Notes under the pieces: model-generated
Databases searched by the model: none
Told to the model about the DNA's origin: nothing
Seen by the model: the letters and a program-made list of their open reading frames with translations, nothing else
Source of the DNA: Luteibacter rhizovicinus DSM 16549
Lineage (GTDB): Bacteria > Pseudomonadota > Gammaproteobacteria > Xanthomonadales > Rhodanobacteraceae
Direction: 5' to 3'
Length of the DNA stretch: 64,000 nucleotides
Assembly: GCF_001887595.1 (NCBI RefSeq)
Contig: NZ_CP017480.1
Span: forward strand, 4,120,001-4,184,000
Part shown: in pieces, positions 19,396 through 28,352 of the stretch
Position numbering within the stretch: position 1 is the stretch's first letter
Layout of the letters: every line of letters starts with the position of its first letter
Position numbers and translations under genes: made by a program

Positions 19396-20364
19396 TCAGT
19401 AGGAGACCGGTGCCGCCTTGCCGTCGTGGATATCGACGCGGAAGCGCGCCACATTGGCACGGCGGAAGGTGTCGATCTCCACCGGCTGGCCGTCGATCGT
19501 GGCCTGGGCACCCGCGGCGTTGCCGATGCGGACGTCGAGCGTCTTGTCGCTGCGATAGGACTTCTGCGTGCCGGCCGGCAGGATGCCGTATTCCAGGCGC
19601 GAGCCGTCCGATGCCGTGACCTCGACCCAGCTGGCCGACGGCAGGCTGAGCGTGAGGCCGTGGGCGCCGACGCCATTGGCCGCTTCTGCCGCCGGCGAAG
19701 GCGCTGCCGCCGACGCCAGGGGTGCCTTGGACGCGCTGTGATCCAAGGGCGGGAACATCGCCATCGAGGCCAGCAGCGGCTGCTGGTCCTCGGTATGCGT
19801 CTCGGGTGCTGGTGCCGGCTTGCTCTCCGTCGTGGCGACGAGGGCACTCGACGAGGCCGGTGCCGGCGCATCCTGCTGGGCCACCGGGGCGGCATCCAGC
19901 GGGGCGAGACGCGCCATGTCGCGGTCGAGCGTGCCGCGCACGCCCAGCCATACCATCGGAACCACGATGACGGCGGTCAGCACGACATAGGTCGCCGCAG
20001 TCACGTAACGCTCGAGCAGGTAGCGCGAATGCGACACGCCGCCAGTAACGACCAGATCGGGCTGGCGCGGCGTCATGCGGGCGAGCTCGACCTGGATCGC
20101 GTCCTCGTCGACACCGACATAACGGCCGTACTTGGTCAGGTAGCCTGCCAGGTACACCTGATAGTCGATGCCGCCGTACTCACCGGCTTCGAGCTGGCGA
20201 ATCAGGCGCGTCGGCAGGCGAAGCGCCTGACCGCAGGCCTCGACGGTATAGCCCCGCGCTTCGCGGGCCGCACGGAGGCGCGCCCCGAAACCCGGGTCCG
20301 CCGACACATGATTGATGAGCACGCGACCGGCTTCGTCGGTGCTTGCCTCGGTCTGCGGGTCCAT
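19396..20364 (-). CDS. rodZ: Cytoskeletal protein RodZ
   Basis: A 322-residue single-pass membrane protein linking MreB to the cell-wall elongation machinery. The cytoplasmic HTH_25 domain is at about residues 22-90 (GFGARLRAAREARGYTVEAC), the membrane segment is near 130-152 (YVVLTAVIVVPMVWLGV), then comes an Ala/Pro-rich periplasmic linker, and a C-terminal DUF4115 domain (LTLSLPSASWVEVTASDGSRL). I prefer the ATG at 20364, which has GGGAGGAAG at ideal distance. A start at 20457 overlaps the pilF stop (ATGA) and would add 31 residues, but lacks a ribosome site. Sits between pilF and yfgM. Confidence 0.93.
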   Translation of the reverse strand: MDPQTEASTDEAGRVLINHVSADPGFGARLRAAREARGYTVEACGQALRLPTRLIRQLEAGEYGGIDYQVYLAGYLTKYGRYVGVDEDAIQVELARMTPRQPDLVVTGGVSHSRYLLERYVTAATYVVLTAVIVVPMVWLGVRGTLDRDMARLAPLDAAPVAQQDAPAPASSSALVATTESKPAPAPETHTEDQQPLLASMAMFPPLDHSASKAPLASAAAPSPAAEAANGVGAHGLTLSLPSASWVEVTASDGSRLEYGILPAGTQKSYRSDKTLDVRIGNAAGAQATIDGQPVEIDTFRRANVARFRVDIHDGKAAPVSY

Positions 20365-20453
20365 GGCTTCCTCCCTGGGTGCATGTGGCTCGATGCCTGC
20401 GAACAAGTCCTGCTCGCGACCGTCCCGACCGGATGAATTCGAAGATACAGGAG

Positions 20454-21224
20454 TCATTGACGTGCGGCGGCTTCGAGTGCACGCGCGGGTTCCGAATCCG
20501 GGAACTTTTCGCGCAAGCGTTTGGCGTAATCCCGGGCGGCCTCCCCGTCGCCCAGACGGAGCTCGATATCGTGACCGAGCTTCAAAGCAGTAGGACTCGG
20601 CTGACCCTGCGCCTCTAAGCGCTGCAGGAAAGCACGGGCCCTGAAAGCATCGTTCTTAAGGTACAACACGTTCGCCATCTGATACAGCGCATCGGCATTA
20701 TTGGGATTACGGTCGAGCGCCTTCCGGAAATACACCTCGGCGCCCTCGTAGTCCTTCGACCCCAGCAGGCAGGTGCCCGCGTTGGTCATGGCCAGGTCCG
20801 GGGTCTCGTAGAACGGGTCGGCCAGCGCCCGGTCGAAGTAGACCTTGGATTCACCGGCCCGCCCCTGCTTGCAGAGGAAAACCGCCAGATTGTTGTTGAC
20901 CGAGCCCTTCTTCGGGTCCAGGTCAACCGCCCTGCGGTAGTTCAGCTCGGCATTGGCCGGATCGTTGATCTTTTCGTAGAGCACGCCGAGCACCGTGCGG
21001 GCCGGCGCGTAGTTGGGATCGAACTGGATGGCCTGCTGCAGTTTCTCCATGGCGCCCTTGAGGTCGCCCTGCTGCATGTAACGCTGCCCGAGTTCGGTGT
21101 GAACCTCGGCCCCCTTGGCCTTCTCGTCGGCGGCGGTCGTTGGCTTCAGCCCCGACTCACCACCCACACAGCCTGCGCACGCAAACGCGAGCGCAGCCAC
21201 CATCCCCCACCGCTCAAGCCGCAT
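20454..21224 (-). CDS. pilF: Type IV pilus biogenesis lipoprotein PilF/PilW
   Basis: A 256-residue outer-membrane lipoprotein, the pilotin for the PilQ secretin. A lipoprotein signal ends FACAGC (Cys19, with an unusual Cys at -3), followed by about six TPR units (for example [26 protein letters not shown] and [24 protein letters not shown]). Length and repeat number match the family. The start lies 11 bases inside the 3' end of rlmN, and the stop overlaps a possible rodZ start. The rlmN-pilF-rodZ order is the usual gammaproteobacterial one and suggests a functional type IV pilus encoded elsewhere. Confidence 0.94.
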   Translation of the reverse strand: MRLERWGMVAALAFACAGCVGGESGLKPTTAADEKAKGAEVHTELGQRYMQQGDLKGAMEKLQQAIQFDPNYAPARTVLGVLYEKINDPANAELNYRRAVDLDPKKGSVNNNLAVFLCKQGRAGESKVYFDRALADPFYETPDLAMTNAGTCLLGSKDYEGAEVYFRKALDRNPNNADALYQMANVLYLKNDAFRARAFLQRLEAQGQPSPTALKLGHDIELRLGDGEAARDYAKRLREKFPDSEPARALEAAARQ

Positions 21225-22338
21225 TCACCACTCCCTCTTCGAGTTTCTTGCGGAATTCCGCCTGTCGGCGGGTGCGATCGACCACCTGTCCCTTCAGCTG
21301 GCCACACGCGGCATCGATGTCGTCACCGCGCGTGCGGCGCAGCATGGTGAGAACGCCGGCATTGAGCAACTGGGTCTGGAAGCTTCGGATCTCGTCCGGA
21401 CCCGAGCGCTCGAATCGCGTCCCCGGGAACGGGTTGAACGGAATCAGGTTGACCTTGTTCACGCCCGGCAGCCGGCGCATGAACTTGATCAGCTGGCGCG
21501 CGTGCTCGGGCTTGTCGTTGATCCCCTTCATGAGCGTGTACTCGAAGGTGATCGACGTGCGCGGCGCACGGTTGATATAGCGCTCGCAGGCCGCCGCGAG
21601 TTCGGCCAACGGGTAGCGCTTGTTCAGCGGCACCAGCTCGGTACGCAGCTCGTCGTTGGCCGCATGCAGCGACACGGCGAGGGATACGTCGCTTTCGACC
21701 GACAGCTTGTCGATCATCGGCACGAGGCCGGCGGTGGACAGCGTGACGCGCTTGCCGGCCAGGCCGAAGCCGAGGTCGTCGCGCATCAGGCTCATCGCCT
21801 TGACCACGTTGTCGAAGTTCAGCAGCGGCTCGCCCATGCCCATCATCACCACGTTGGTGATACGGCGCTGCTGGTGCGGCACATTGCCGAGATGTTTGGC
21901 CGCGACCCATACCTGACCGATGATCTCGGCCGTGGACAGGTTGCGGGAAAAACCCTGGGTCGCCGTGGAGCAGAACTGGCAGTTCAGGGCGCAGCCGACC
22001 TGGGACGACACGCACAGCGTGCCGCGAGTCGGCTCCGGGATATAGACGGTTTCGATGGCGTTGCCGCCATCCATGCCGAGCAGCCACTTCTGCGTGCCGT
22101 CGATCGCGGTCTTTTCGAACGCGGTCTTCGGCGGGCCGACGTAGCAGCTGGCACTGAGCTTTTCGCGCAACGCCTTGCCGACATCGGTCATGTTCTCGAA
22201 ATCGCTTTCGAGACGGTGGTAGATCCACTTCATGACCTGCTCGGCACGATACGGCTTCTCGCCGAGCTCCGCGAAGAAATCGCGAAGCCCCTTGCGATCG
22301 AAATCGAGCAGGTTGACCTTGTCAGCAGGCGTGTTCAC
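21214..22338 (-). CDS. rlmN: 23S rRNA (A2503-C2)/tRNA (A37-C2) methyltransferase RlmN
   Basis: A 374-residue radical-SAM methyltransferase that methylates C2 of A2503 in 23S rRNA and A37 in some tRNAs. It has the cluster-binding CALNCQFC motif near residues 119-126, the conserved Cys in [12 protein letters not shown] near the C-terminus that carries the methyl adduct, and the MGMGEPLLN and STAGLVP motifs. The N-terminal accessory domain starts [22 protein letters not shown]. Starts eight bases after the ndk stop. Length is normal. Confidence 0.97.
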   Translation of the reverse strand: MNTPADKVNLLDFDRKGLRDFFAELGEKPYRAEQVMKWIYHRLESDFENMTDVGKALREKLSASCYVGPPKTAFEKTAIDGTQKWLLGMDGGNAIETVYIPEPTRGTLCVSSQVGCALNCQFCSTATQGFSRNLSTAEIIGQVWVAAKHLGNVPHQQRRITNVVMMGMGEPLLNFDNVVKAMSLMRDDLGFGLAGKRVTLSTAGLVPMIDKLSVESDVSLAVSLHAANDELRTELVPLNKRYPLAELAAACERYINRAPRTSITFEYTLMKGINDKPEHARQLIKFMRRLPGVNKVNLIPFNPFPGTRFERSGPDEIRSFQTQLLNAGVLTMLRRTRGDDIDAACGQLKGQVVDRTRRQAEFRKKLEEGVVNAA

Positions 22339-22346
22339 GGCATGTC

Positions 22347-22772
22347 TCAGTGCGAAACGACGTCCGAGTCGTTGAAGAAGTACTTGATCTCGTTGGCGGC
22401 GTTCTCGAGCGAGTCCGAGCCATGCACGGCATTGGCATCGATCGAGTCGGCGAAGTCGGCGCGGATCGTGCCCGGCGCGGCTTCCTTCGGATTGGTGGCA
22501 CCCATCAGGTCGCGGTTCTTGAGAACGGCACCTTCGCCTTCGAGGGCCTGGATCATCACCGGACCGGAGATCATGAAGGCGACGAGGTCGTTGAAGAAAC
22601 CGCGTTCCTTATGAACGGCATAGAAGCCCTCGGCCTCTTCCTTGGTCAGCTGCTTCATCTTGGCGGCGACGATCTTGAGGCCGGCCTTCTCGAAGCGGGA
22701 GAGGATTTCACCGATGACGTTCTTCTTGACGGCGTCGGGCTTGATGATCGAAAGGGTGCGCTCCAGCGCCAT
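22347..22772 (-). CDS. ndk: Nucleoside-diphosphate kinase
   Basis: A 141-residue housekeeping enzyme that balances NTP and dNTP pools by phosphate transfer through a phospho-histidine. [12 protein letters not shown] opens the protein, and the active-site histidine lies in NAVHGSDS near residue 117. Length matches the 140-143 of gammaproteobacterial Ndk. It is the first gene of the ndk-rlmN-pilF-rodZ run. The untranslated spacer upstream contains a small hairpin, CCGTCA-CGAA-TGACGG at 22864-22879, of unknown role. Confidence 0.97.
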   Translation of the reverse strand: MALERTLSIIKPDAVKKNVIGEILSRFEKAGLKIVAAKMKQLTKEEAEGFYAVHKERGFFNDLVAFMISGPVMIQALEGEGAVLKNRDLMGATNPKEAAPGTIRADFADSIDANAVHGSDSLENAANEIKYFFNDSDVVSH

Positions 22773-22977
22773 ACGGATGCTCCGGGAAATGGAAGAAAGT
22801 GGAAAAAGATGAATGACGCTGCCAGCGCCTCTGGGGACGCCTGGTGAAAGTTTGGGCCAAAGCCGTCACGAATGACGGACTTAGCTCACGAAATCTTGAC
22901 AGATTCTAGCTCAATCGCAAGCCGTTTGCAGGGATGTGCGGTCGCAGATTGACCAGTGGAAGGGCCCGGGCGTATTC

Positions 22978-22993
22978 TCAAACGATCGTTTGA
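22978..22993. promoter_or_regulatory. PsrA-type operator upstream of the fad operon
   Basis: TCAAACGATCGTTTGA is a perfect 16-bp palindrome containing CAAAC-N4-GTTTG, the form of the published Pseudomonas PsrA box (G/C-AAAC-N2-4-GTTT-G/C). It lies 31 bases before the ATG of the PsrA-like regulator. It is probably the autoregulatory and operon control site, relieved by long-chain fatty acids or acyl-CoA. Confidence 0.75.
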
Positions 22994-23024
22994 TTCAAAC
23001 CACCCGCCTCCGGAGTCCGCCGAT

Positions 23025-23687
23025 ATGACGAGCGCACCCTATGCGTCCCGCGAACGCAGCACCAAGGAGCGGATCCTGGGCGCCGCCGAGGCCCTTTTTG
23101 CCACCCACGGCTTCGCCGGGGCGTCGCTCCGCCAGGTCACGGCGGCCGCCCGGGTCAACCTGGCGGCGGTGAACTACCACTTCGGCTCCAAGGACAAGCT
23201 GATCGAGGAGGTGTTCCGGCGCCGCCTGGACGAGCTGAACACCCGGCGCCTTGCCGCCCTGGCCAAGGTCGCCGGCCAGGAGGCCACCTCCCTGGAGGAT
23301 GTGCTGGACGCGTATATCCGTCCGGCGCTCGACCTTTCCCGCAACGACGGCGGTGGCGCCGCCTTCGTCCGCGTCCTGGCCCGGGCCTACGCCGAGCACA
23401 ACGAGACCCTGCGCAAGTTCCTGTCCGAGAACTACGGCCACGTCCTGCGCCAGTTCGCCGGCGAATTCGGCCGCCTGCTGCCGGGACTGGCCAAGGAAGA
23501 GATCTACTGGCGCCTGGACATCGTCACCGGCGCACTGACCTACGCCATGGCCGATTTCGGCGTCATCCAGCGCAAGAGCGACGTGGACGAGCGCGATCAC
23601 CGCGAAACCGCCGCCGACCACCTGATCCGCTTCGCAGCCGCTGGCCTGCGCAACCCTTCCGTTTCGAACTCCCCGGCCACGCGCTGA
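23025..23687 (+). CDS. PsrA-like TetR-family regulator of fatty-acid degradation
   Basis: A 220-residue TetR regulator. The HTH, with GASLRQVTAAARVNLAAVNYHFGSKDKLIEEVF at about residues 30-62, matches Pseudomonas PsrA almost position for position, including the AGVNLAAVNYHFGSK-type core. The C-terminal domain is TetR_C_13-like. PsrA proteins bind long-chain acyl ligands and control beta-oxidation genes. I chose the ATG at 23025; one at 22956 would place the operator inside the gene. The fadN-type gene starts 34 bases after its stop, so the regulator heads its own target operon. Confidence 0.9.
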   Translation: MTSAPYASRERSTKERILGAAEALFATHGFAGASLRQVTAAARVNLAAVNYHFGSKDKLIEEVFRRRLDELNTRRLAALAKVAGQEATSLEDVLDAYIRPALDLSRNDGGGAAFVRVLARAYAEHNETLRKFLSENYGHVLRQFAGEFGRLLPGLAKEEIYWRLDIVTGALTYAMADFGVIQRKSDVDERDHRETAADHLIRFAAAGLRNPSVSNSPATR

Positions 23688-23721
23688 CCGCGGACGATCC
23701 TTCGCACCAATGGAGATCACC

Positions 23722-26091
23722 ATGACCGCAACACCGTTACGCATTCGCAAGGCCGCGGTACTCGGCGCCGGCGTCATGGGCGCGCAGATTGCCGCGCACC
23801 TGACGAACGCCAACGTGGAAACCGTGCTTTTCGACCTTCCGTCCAAGGAAGGCCCGAAGAGCGGCATCGCCCTGAAGGCGATCGCCAACCTGGCCAAGCT
23901 CTCCCCCGCACCGCTGGCCGAGAAGGGCCTGGCCGCGGCGATCATCCCGGCCAACTACGAAGACGACCTCGCGCTGCTGGCCGATGTGGATCTGGTGATC
24001 GAAGCGATCGCCGAGCGGATGGACTGGAAACTCGATCTCTACCAGAAGATCGCCCCGCACGTGTCCGCCACGGCCGTGCTGGCCAGCAACACCTCGGGCC
24101 TGTCGATCAACGGCCTGGCCGAAGCGCTGCCCGAAGAGATGCGCCATCGCTTCACCGGCGTGCACTTCTTCAATCCGCCGCGCTACATGCACCTGGTCGA
24201 GCTGATCCCGACCCGCCTGACCGACAAGGGCGTGCTGGAAGGCCTCGAGGCCTTCCTGACCACCACCCTGGGCAAGGGCGTCGTCTACGCCAAGGACACC
24301 CCCAACTTCATCGGTAACCGCATCGGCGTGTTCTCGATGCTGTCGACGATGCACCACACCGAGCAGTTCGGCCTGGGTTTCGACACCGTCGACGCACTGA
24401 CCGGCCCGGCCATCGGCCGTCCGAAGAGCGCCACCTTCCGCACGGCGGATGTCGTCGGCCTGGACACGCTCGCGCACGTGGTCAAGACCATGGGCGACAC
24501 CTTGCCTGATGATCCGTGGCACAAGTACTTCCAGCCGCCGGTGTGGCTCAAGGGCCTGATCGACAAGGGCGCGCTCGGCCAGAAGACCGGCGCGGGCTTC
24601 TACCGCAAGGCCGGCAAGGACATCGTGGTGCTCGACCTGCAGAAGCAGGATTACCGCGTCTCCGAGCAGAAGGCATCGGACGAGGTCTCCGCGATCCTCG
24701 CCATCAAGGATCCCGCCGAGAAGTTCGCCAAGCTGCGTGCCTCCTCGGACCCGCAGGCGCAGTTCCTCTGGGCCGTGTTCCGCGACCTGTTCCATTACAC
24801 CGCCTATCACCTGGCCGACGTCGCCGAGACGGCACGTGACGTCGACTTCGCGATTCGCTGGGGCTACGGCTGGAAGCTCGGTCCCTTCGAGATCTGGCAG
24901 TCGGCCGGCTGGCAGCAGATCGCCGGCTTCATCGCCGAGGACATCGCCGCGGGCAAGACCATGAGCAGCGCCCCCCTGCCCGCCTGGGTCACCGACGGTC
25001 GCAGCGGCGTGCACGGCAAGACCGGCTCGTACTCGGCCAGCGCCAACGCCGAGAAGCCGCGTTCCTCGCATCCGGTCTACGCGCGCCAAGCCTTCCCGGA
25101 CCCGATCCTGGGCGAGACCTTCGACAAGGGCACCACCGTCTGGGAAAACGACGGCGTCCGCCTGTGGACCAGCGGCGACGACATCGGCGTGATCTCGTTC
25201 AAGACCAAGATGCACACGGTCAACGACCACGTGCTCGACGGGATCCAGCATGCGATCGGCCTGGCCGAGCAGCAGTTCCGTGGCGTCGTGTTGTGGCAGC
25301 CGTCCGAGCCGTTCTCGGCCGGCGCGGACCTCAAGGGCGCACTCGGTCTTCTTCAGGCCGGCAAGCTGGCCGAGTTCGAAGCCATGGTGGCGAACTTCCA
25401 GGCCACCAGCATGCGCATCAAGTACTCGCTGGTGCCGGTCGTGGCCGCGGTGCGTGGCCTCGCCCTCGGCGGCGGCTGCGAATTCCAGATGCATTCGGCG
25501 CGCACCGTCGCGGCGCTGGAGAGCTACATCGGCCTGGTCGAGGCCGGCGTCGGCCTGCTGCCCGCCGGTGGCGGCCTGAAGGAATTCGCCGTGCGCGCCT
25601 GGCAGGCGAACCCGGAAGATCCGTTCGAGTACCTCAAGAAAATCTTCGAGACCGTCGCGATGGCGAAGGTGTCGACCAGCGCGATCGAGGCCAAGTCGCT
25701 CGGCCTGCTGCGCAAGGACGACGTCATCGTTTTCAACACGTATGAAGTGCTGCATGTCGCCAAGGCCCAGGCGATCGCCCTGGCCGAGTCGGGTTATCGT
25801 CCGCCGATGCCGGCGCGCGCGATCACGGCCGCTGGCGACACCTCGACGGCGACGTTCAAGGCGTCGCTGGCCAACATGGCCGAGGGCTACTTCGCCTCGC
25901 CGCACGACATCGATATCGCCAGCCGCATTGCCGACACGCTTTCGGGCGGCCGGATCGAACGCGGCTCGCCGGTGGACGAAACCTGGCTGCTCGCCCTCGA
26001 GCGTCGCCACTTCGTCGAACTGGCGCAGACCGAAAAGACCCAGGCCCGTATCGCGCACACGATGACGACGGGAAAGCCACTGCGTAACTGA
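23722..26091 (+). CDS. fadN: Trifunctional-type 3-hydroxyacyl-CoA dehydrogenase/enoyl-CoA hydratase (FadN-like)
   Basis: A 789-residue bifunctional beta-oxidation enzyme: the hydratase makes 3-hydroxyacyl-CoA and the dehydrogenase oxidises it with NAD. The dehydrogenase is N-terminal (Rossmann loop GAGVMGAQIAAHL at 15-27, HFFNPPRYMHLVEL near 150, GNRIGVF near 195). The crotonase domain is C-terminal (FSAGADLKG near 535, GLALGGGCEFQMHSA near 580). This order is that of Bacillus FadN and the reverse of E. coli FadB. The ATG at 23722 has GGAG seven bases upstream. The thiolase gene follows at 51 bases. Confidence 0.92.
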   Translation: MTATPLRIRKAAVLGAGVMGAQIAAHLTNANVETVLFDLPSKEGPKSGIALKAIANLAKLSPAPLAEKGLAAAIIPANYEDDLALLADVDLVIEAIAERMDWKLDLYQKIAPHVSATAVLASNTSGLSINGLAEALPEEMRHRFTGVHFFNPPRYMHLVELIPTRLTDKGVLEGLEAFLTTTLGKGVVYAKDTPNFIGNRIGVFSMLSTMHHTEQFGLGFDTVDALTGPAIGRPKSATFRTADVVGLDTLAHVVKTMGDTLPDDPWHKYFQPPVWLKGLIDKGALGQKTGAGFYRKAGKDIVVLDLQKQDYRVSEQKASDEVSAILAIKDPAEKFAKLRASSDPQAQFLWAVFRDLFHYTAYHLADVAETARDVDFAIRWGYGWKLGPFEIWQSAGWQQIAGFIAEDIAAGKTMSSAPLPAWVTDGRSGVHGKTGSYSASANAEKPRSSHPVYARQAFPDPILGETFDKGTTVWENDGVRLWTSGDDIGVISFKTKMHTVNDHVLDGIQHAIGLAEQQFRGVVLWQPSEPFSAGADLKGALGLLQAGKLAEFEAMVANFQATSMRIKYSLVPVVAAVRGLALGGGCEFQMHSARTVAALESYIGLVEAGVGLLPAGGGLKEFAVRAWQANPEDPFEYLKKIFETVAMAKVSTSAIEAKSLGLLRKDDVIVFNTYEVLHVAKAQAIALAESGYRPPMPARAITAAGDTSTATFKASLANMAEGYFASPHDIDIASRIADTLSGGRIERGSPVDETWLLALERRHFVELAQTEKTQARIAHTMTTGKPLRN

Positions 26092-26142
26092 CGCGCCACG
26101 CGCTCTGACGCAATCGACTTTCCCCCTTAAAGGAACCACCCC

Positions 26143-27351
26143 ATGAGCAAGCAAGTGCAAGACGCCTACATCGTCGCCGCCACCCGCACCCCGGTGGGCA
26201 AGGCGCCGCGCGGCGTGTTCCGCAACACCCGTCCCGACGACATGCTCGCGCACGTCATCCGTGCCGTGATCGAACAGGCCCCGGGCATCGATCCGGCCCT
26301 GATCGCCGACGCCGTCATCGGCTGCGCCATGCCCGAAGCCGAGCAAGGCATGAACGTCGCACGCATCGGTGTGCTGCTGGCCGGCCTGCCGGAGCAGGTA
26401 CCGGGCGTCACCATCAACCGTTTCTGCTCGTCCGGCGTGCAGGCCATCGCCATGGCCGCCGACCGCATCCGCCTGGGCGAGGCCGACCTCATGCTCGCCG
26501 GTGGTACCGAGTCGATGAGCATGGTGCCGATGATGGGCCACAAGATCGCCATGAACCCGGCGATCTTCGAAAACGACGAGAACCGTGCGATCGCCTTCGG
26601 CATGGGTATCACGGCCGAGAAGGTCGCCGAGCGTTGGAAGATCAGCCGCGAGGATCAGGACCGTTTCGCCCTGCAGTCGCACGAGCGCGCCTTTGCGGCG
26701 ATCGCCGCGGGCGAATTCAAGGACGAGATCACCCCGTTCCAGCTCGACGACCGTTATCCGGACCTGCTCAATCACAGCGTCCGCGAAGACCGCCGCATCA
26801 TCGATACCGATGAAGGTCCGCGCAAGGACACCACCTTCGAGGTGCTGAGCAAGCTGCGCCCGGTGTTCCGTAACGGCCAGTTCGGCGGTTCGGTCACGGC
26901 CGGCAACTCTTCGCAGATGTCCGACGGCGCCGGCGCCCTGCTGATCGCCAGCGAAAAGGCGATCAAGGACCACGGCCTCACGCCGCTGGCCCGCTTCGTC
27001 GGTTTCTCGGTCGCCGGCGTGGCACCGGAGATCATGGGCATCGGCCCGAAGGAAGCGATCCCCAAGGCGCTCAAGCAGACCGGTATCACCCAGGACCAGC
27101 TGGACTGGATCGAGCTCAACGAAGCCTTCGCCGCCCAGGCGCTGGCGGTCATCCGTGACCTCGGCCTCGACCCGTCCAAGGTGAACCCGCTCGGCGGCGC
27201 CATCGCCCTCGGCCACCCGCTCGGTGCCACCGGTGCCATCCGTGCCGCCACGCTGATCCACGGCCTGCGCCGTCGCAAGCAGAAGTACGGCATGGTGACC
27301 ATGTGCATCGGCACCGGCATGGGCGCGGCAGGCGTCTTCGAAGCGCTGTAA
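26143..27351 (+). CDS. fadA: Acetyl-CoA C-acyltransferase (thiolase)
   Basis: A 402-residue 3-ketoacyl-CoA thiolase that releases acetyl-CoA in the last step of each beta-oxidation round. The nucleophile Cys95 is in INRFCSSGVQ, the histidine in ALGHPLGATGAIR near 358, and the second active cysteine in MCIGTGMGAAG near 389. The gene has an AAGGAAC site before the ATG and belongs to the regulator-fadN-fadA operon. A REP-like hairpin eight bases after the stop may mark the operon end. Confidence 0.96.
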   Translation: MSKQVQDAYIVAATRTPVGKAPRGVFRNTRPDDMLAHVIRAVIEQAPGIDPALIADAVIGCAMPEAEQGMNVARIGVLLAGLPEQVPGVTINRFCSSGVQAIAMAADRIRLGEADLMLAGGTESMSMVPMMGHKIAMNPAIFENDENRAIAFGMGITAEKVAERWKISREDQDRFALQSHERAFAAIAAGEFKDEITPFQLDDRYPDLLNHSVREDRRIIDTDEGPRKDTTFEVLSKLRPVFRNGQFGGSVTAGNSSQMSDGAGALLIASEKAIKDHGLTPLARFVGFSVAGVAPEIMGIGPKEAIPKALKQTGITQDQLDWIELNEAFAAQALAVIRDLGLDPSKVNPLGGAIALGHPLGATGAIRAATLIHGLRRRKQKYGMVTMCIGTGMGAAGVFEAL

Positions 27352-27358
27352 CGAAACC

Positions 27359-27386
27359 TGTAGGAGCCGATGAATCGGCTCCTACA
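27359..27386. repeat. REP-like palindrome (short form), after fadA
   Basis: TGTAGGAGCCGA-TGAA-TCGGCTCCTACA has a perfect 12-bp stem with a four-base loop. It is the simplest member of a dispersed family also found at 29714, 41224, 46242, 56470 and 59929. Here it may act as the fadA 3' hairpin. Confidence 0.85.
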
Positions 27387-27405
27387 TTTGTCTTATGCTT
27401 GCGCG

Positions 27406-28329
27406 ATGCACGGCATCCACACCATCGACACCGGCTTCGGCCGTCCGACGTTCGACGCCGCTTACCTCGTCGTCGAACACGGTCGCGGCGCCTTCATCGA
27501 CAGCGGCACGACGCATTCGCTGCCACGCTTCCTCGAGGCCATCCAAGCCGCCGATCTCGAGCCGAAGGATATCGACTGGGTGATCCTCACCCACGTACAC
27601 CTCGACCATGCCGGTGGTGCGGGGCAGCTGATGAAGCACCTGCCGTACGCGAAGCTCGCGGTGCATCCACGTGGCGCGCGACACATGATCGACCCTTCGG
27701 CGCTTATCGCTGGAGCCGCAGGCGTCTACGGCGAAGAGGAAGTGCGCCGCAGCTATGGCGAGATCGTCGCCGTGCCGACCGAACGTGTCGTCGAGGCCGG
27801 TGACGGCTTCGTCGTCGACCTGGCGGGACGCGCCCTGCTCTGCCTCGATACACCGGGTCACGCCCGCCATCACATCGCCATTCATGACGACCGCGCGCAG
27901 GCTTTCTTCACGGGCGACATCTTCGGGCTGTCCTACCGCGAACTCGACTCACCCGGCGGCGCCTTCATCATTCCGACCACGTCGCCCGTGCAGTTCGAGC
28001 CCGCCGCGGCGCACCAGTCGATCGACCGCATGCTCGGCTTCGAACCCGAAGCGATGTTCCTTACGCACTACGGCCGGGTCACCGAGGTGGCGCGCCTGGC
28101 AAACGATCTCCACGAGGTCATCGATGCGATGGTGGTCATCGCGAAGCGGCACGCCGCGTCAGCCGACCGCCAACAGCGGATCGAAACCGACTTCGCCGAT
28201 CTCTACGTCGACCGCGCACAACACCAGGGGGTGACGATGCCCCGCGAGGACATCATCTGCCTGCTGAAGATCGATATCCGGCTGAATGCCCAGGGCATCA
28301 TCGTCTGGTTGGATCGTGGTGCCCACTGA
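27406..28329 (+). CDS. Metallo-beta-lactamase-fold hydrolase
   Basis: A 307-residue MBL-fold protein. The metal motif THVHLDHAGG gives His63, His65, Asp67 and His68; GHARHHIAIHD near 155 supplies a third ligand, GDIFGLSYRELD a bridging Asp, and FLTHYGRV the last His. This is the glyoxalase-II/RNase-Z-like subfamily often annotated as hydrolases of unknown substrate. The ATG at 27406 is preferred; one at 27370 lies inside the REP palindrome. It follows the fadA gene and might hydrolyse a thioester, but that is only suggested by position. Confidence 0.87.
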   Translation: MHGIHTIDTGFGRPTFDAAYLVVEHGRGAFIDSGTTHSLPRFLEAIQAADLEPKDIDWVILTHVHLDHAGGAGQLMKHLPYAKLAVHPRGARHMIDPSALIAGAAGVYGEEEVRRSYGEIVAVPTERVVEAGDGFVVDLAGRALLCLDTPGHARHHIAIHDDRAQAFFTGDIFGLSYRELDSPGGAFIIPTTSPVQFEPAAAHQSIDRMLGFEPEAMFLTHYGRVTEVARLANDLHEVIDAMVVIAKRHAASADRQQRIETDFADLYVDRAQHQGVTMPREDIICLLKIDIRLNAQGIIVWLDRGAH

Positions 28330-28352
28330 GGCGACGGGACGCACCTGAGGGC

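Noticed and set aside
22864..22902. A TTGACA hexamer and a small hairpin before ndk/psrA-like genes as a promoter
   Set aside because: There is no acceptable -10 box at 16-18 bases from the hexamer, so I do not call a promoter.
23737..27261. A very long open frame (over 1,100 codons) on the minus strand, opposite fadN and fadA
   Set aside because: It is a by-product of GC-rich third-position bias. The translation is low-complexity Arg/Gly/His/Asp-rich without domains, and the plus-strand genes are unmistakable.
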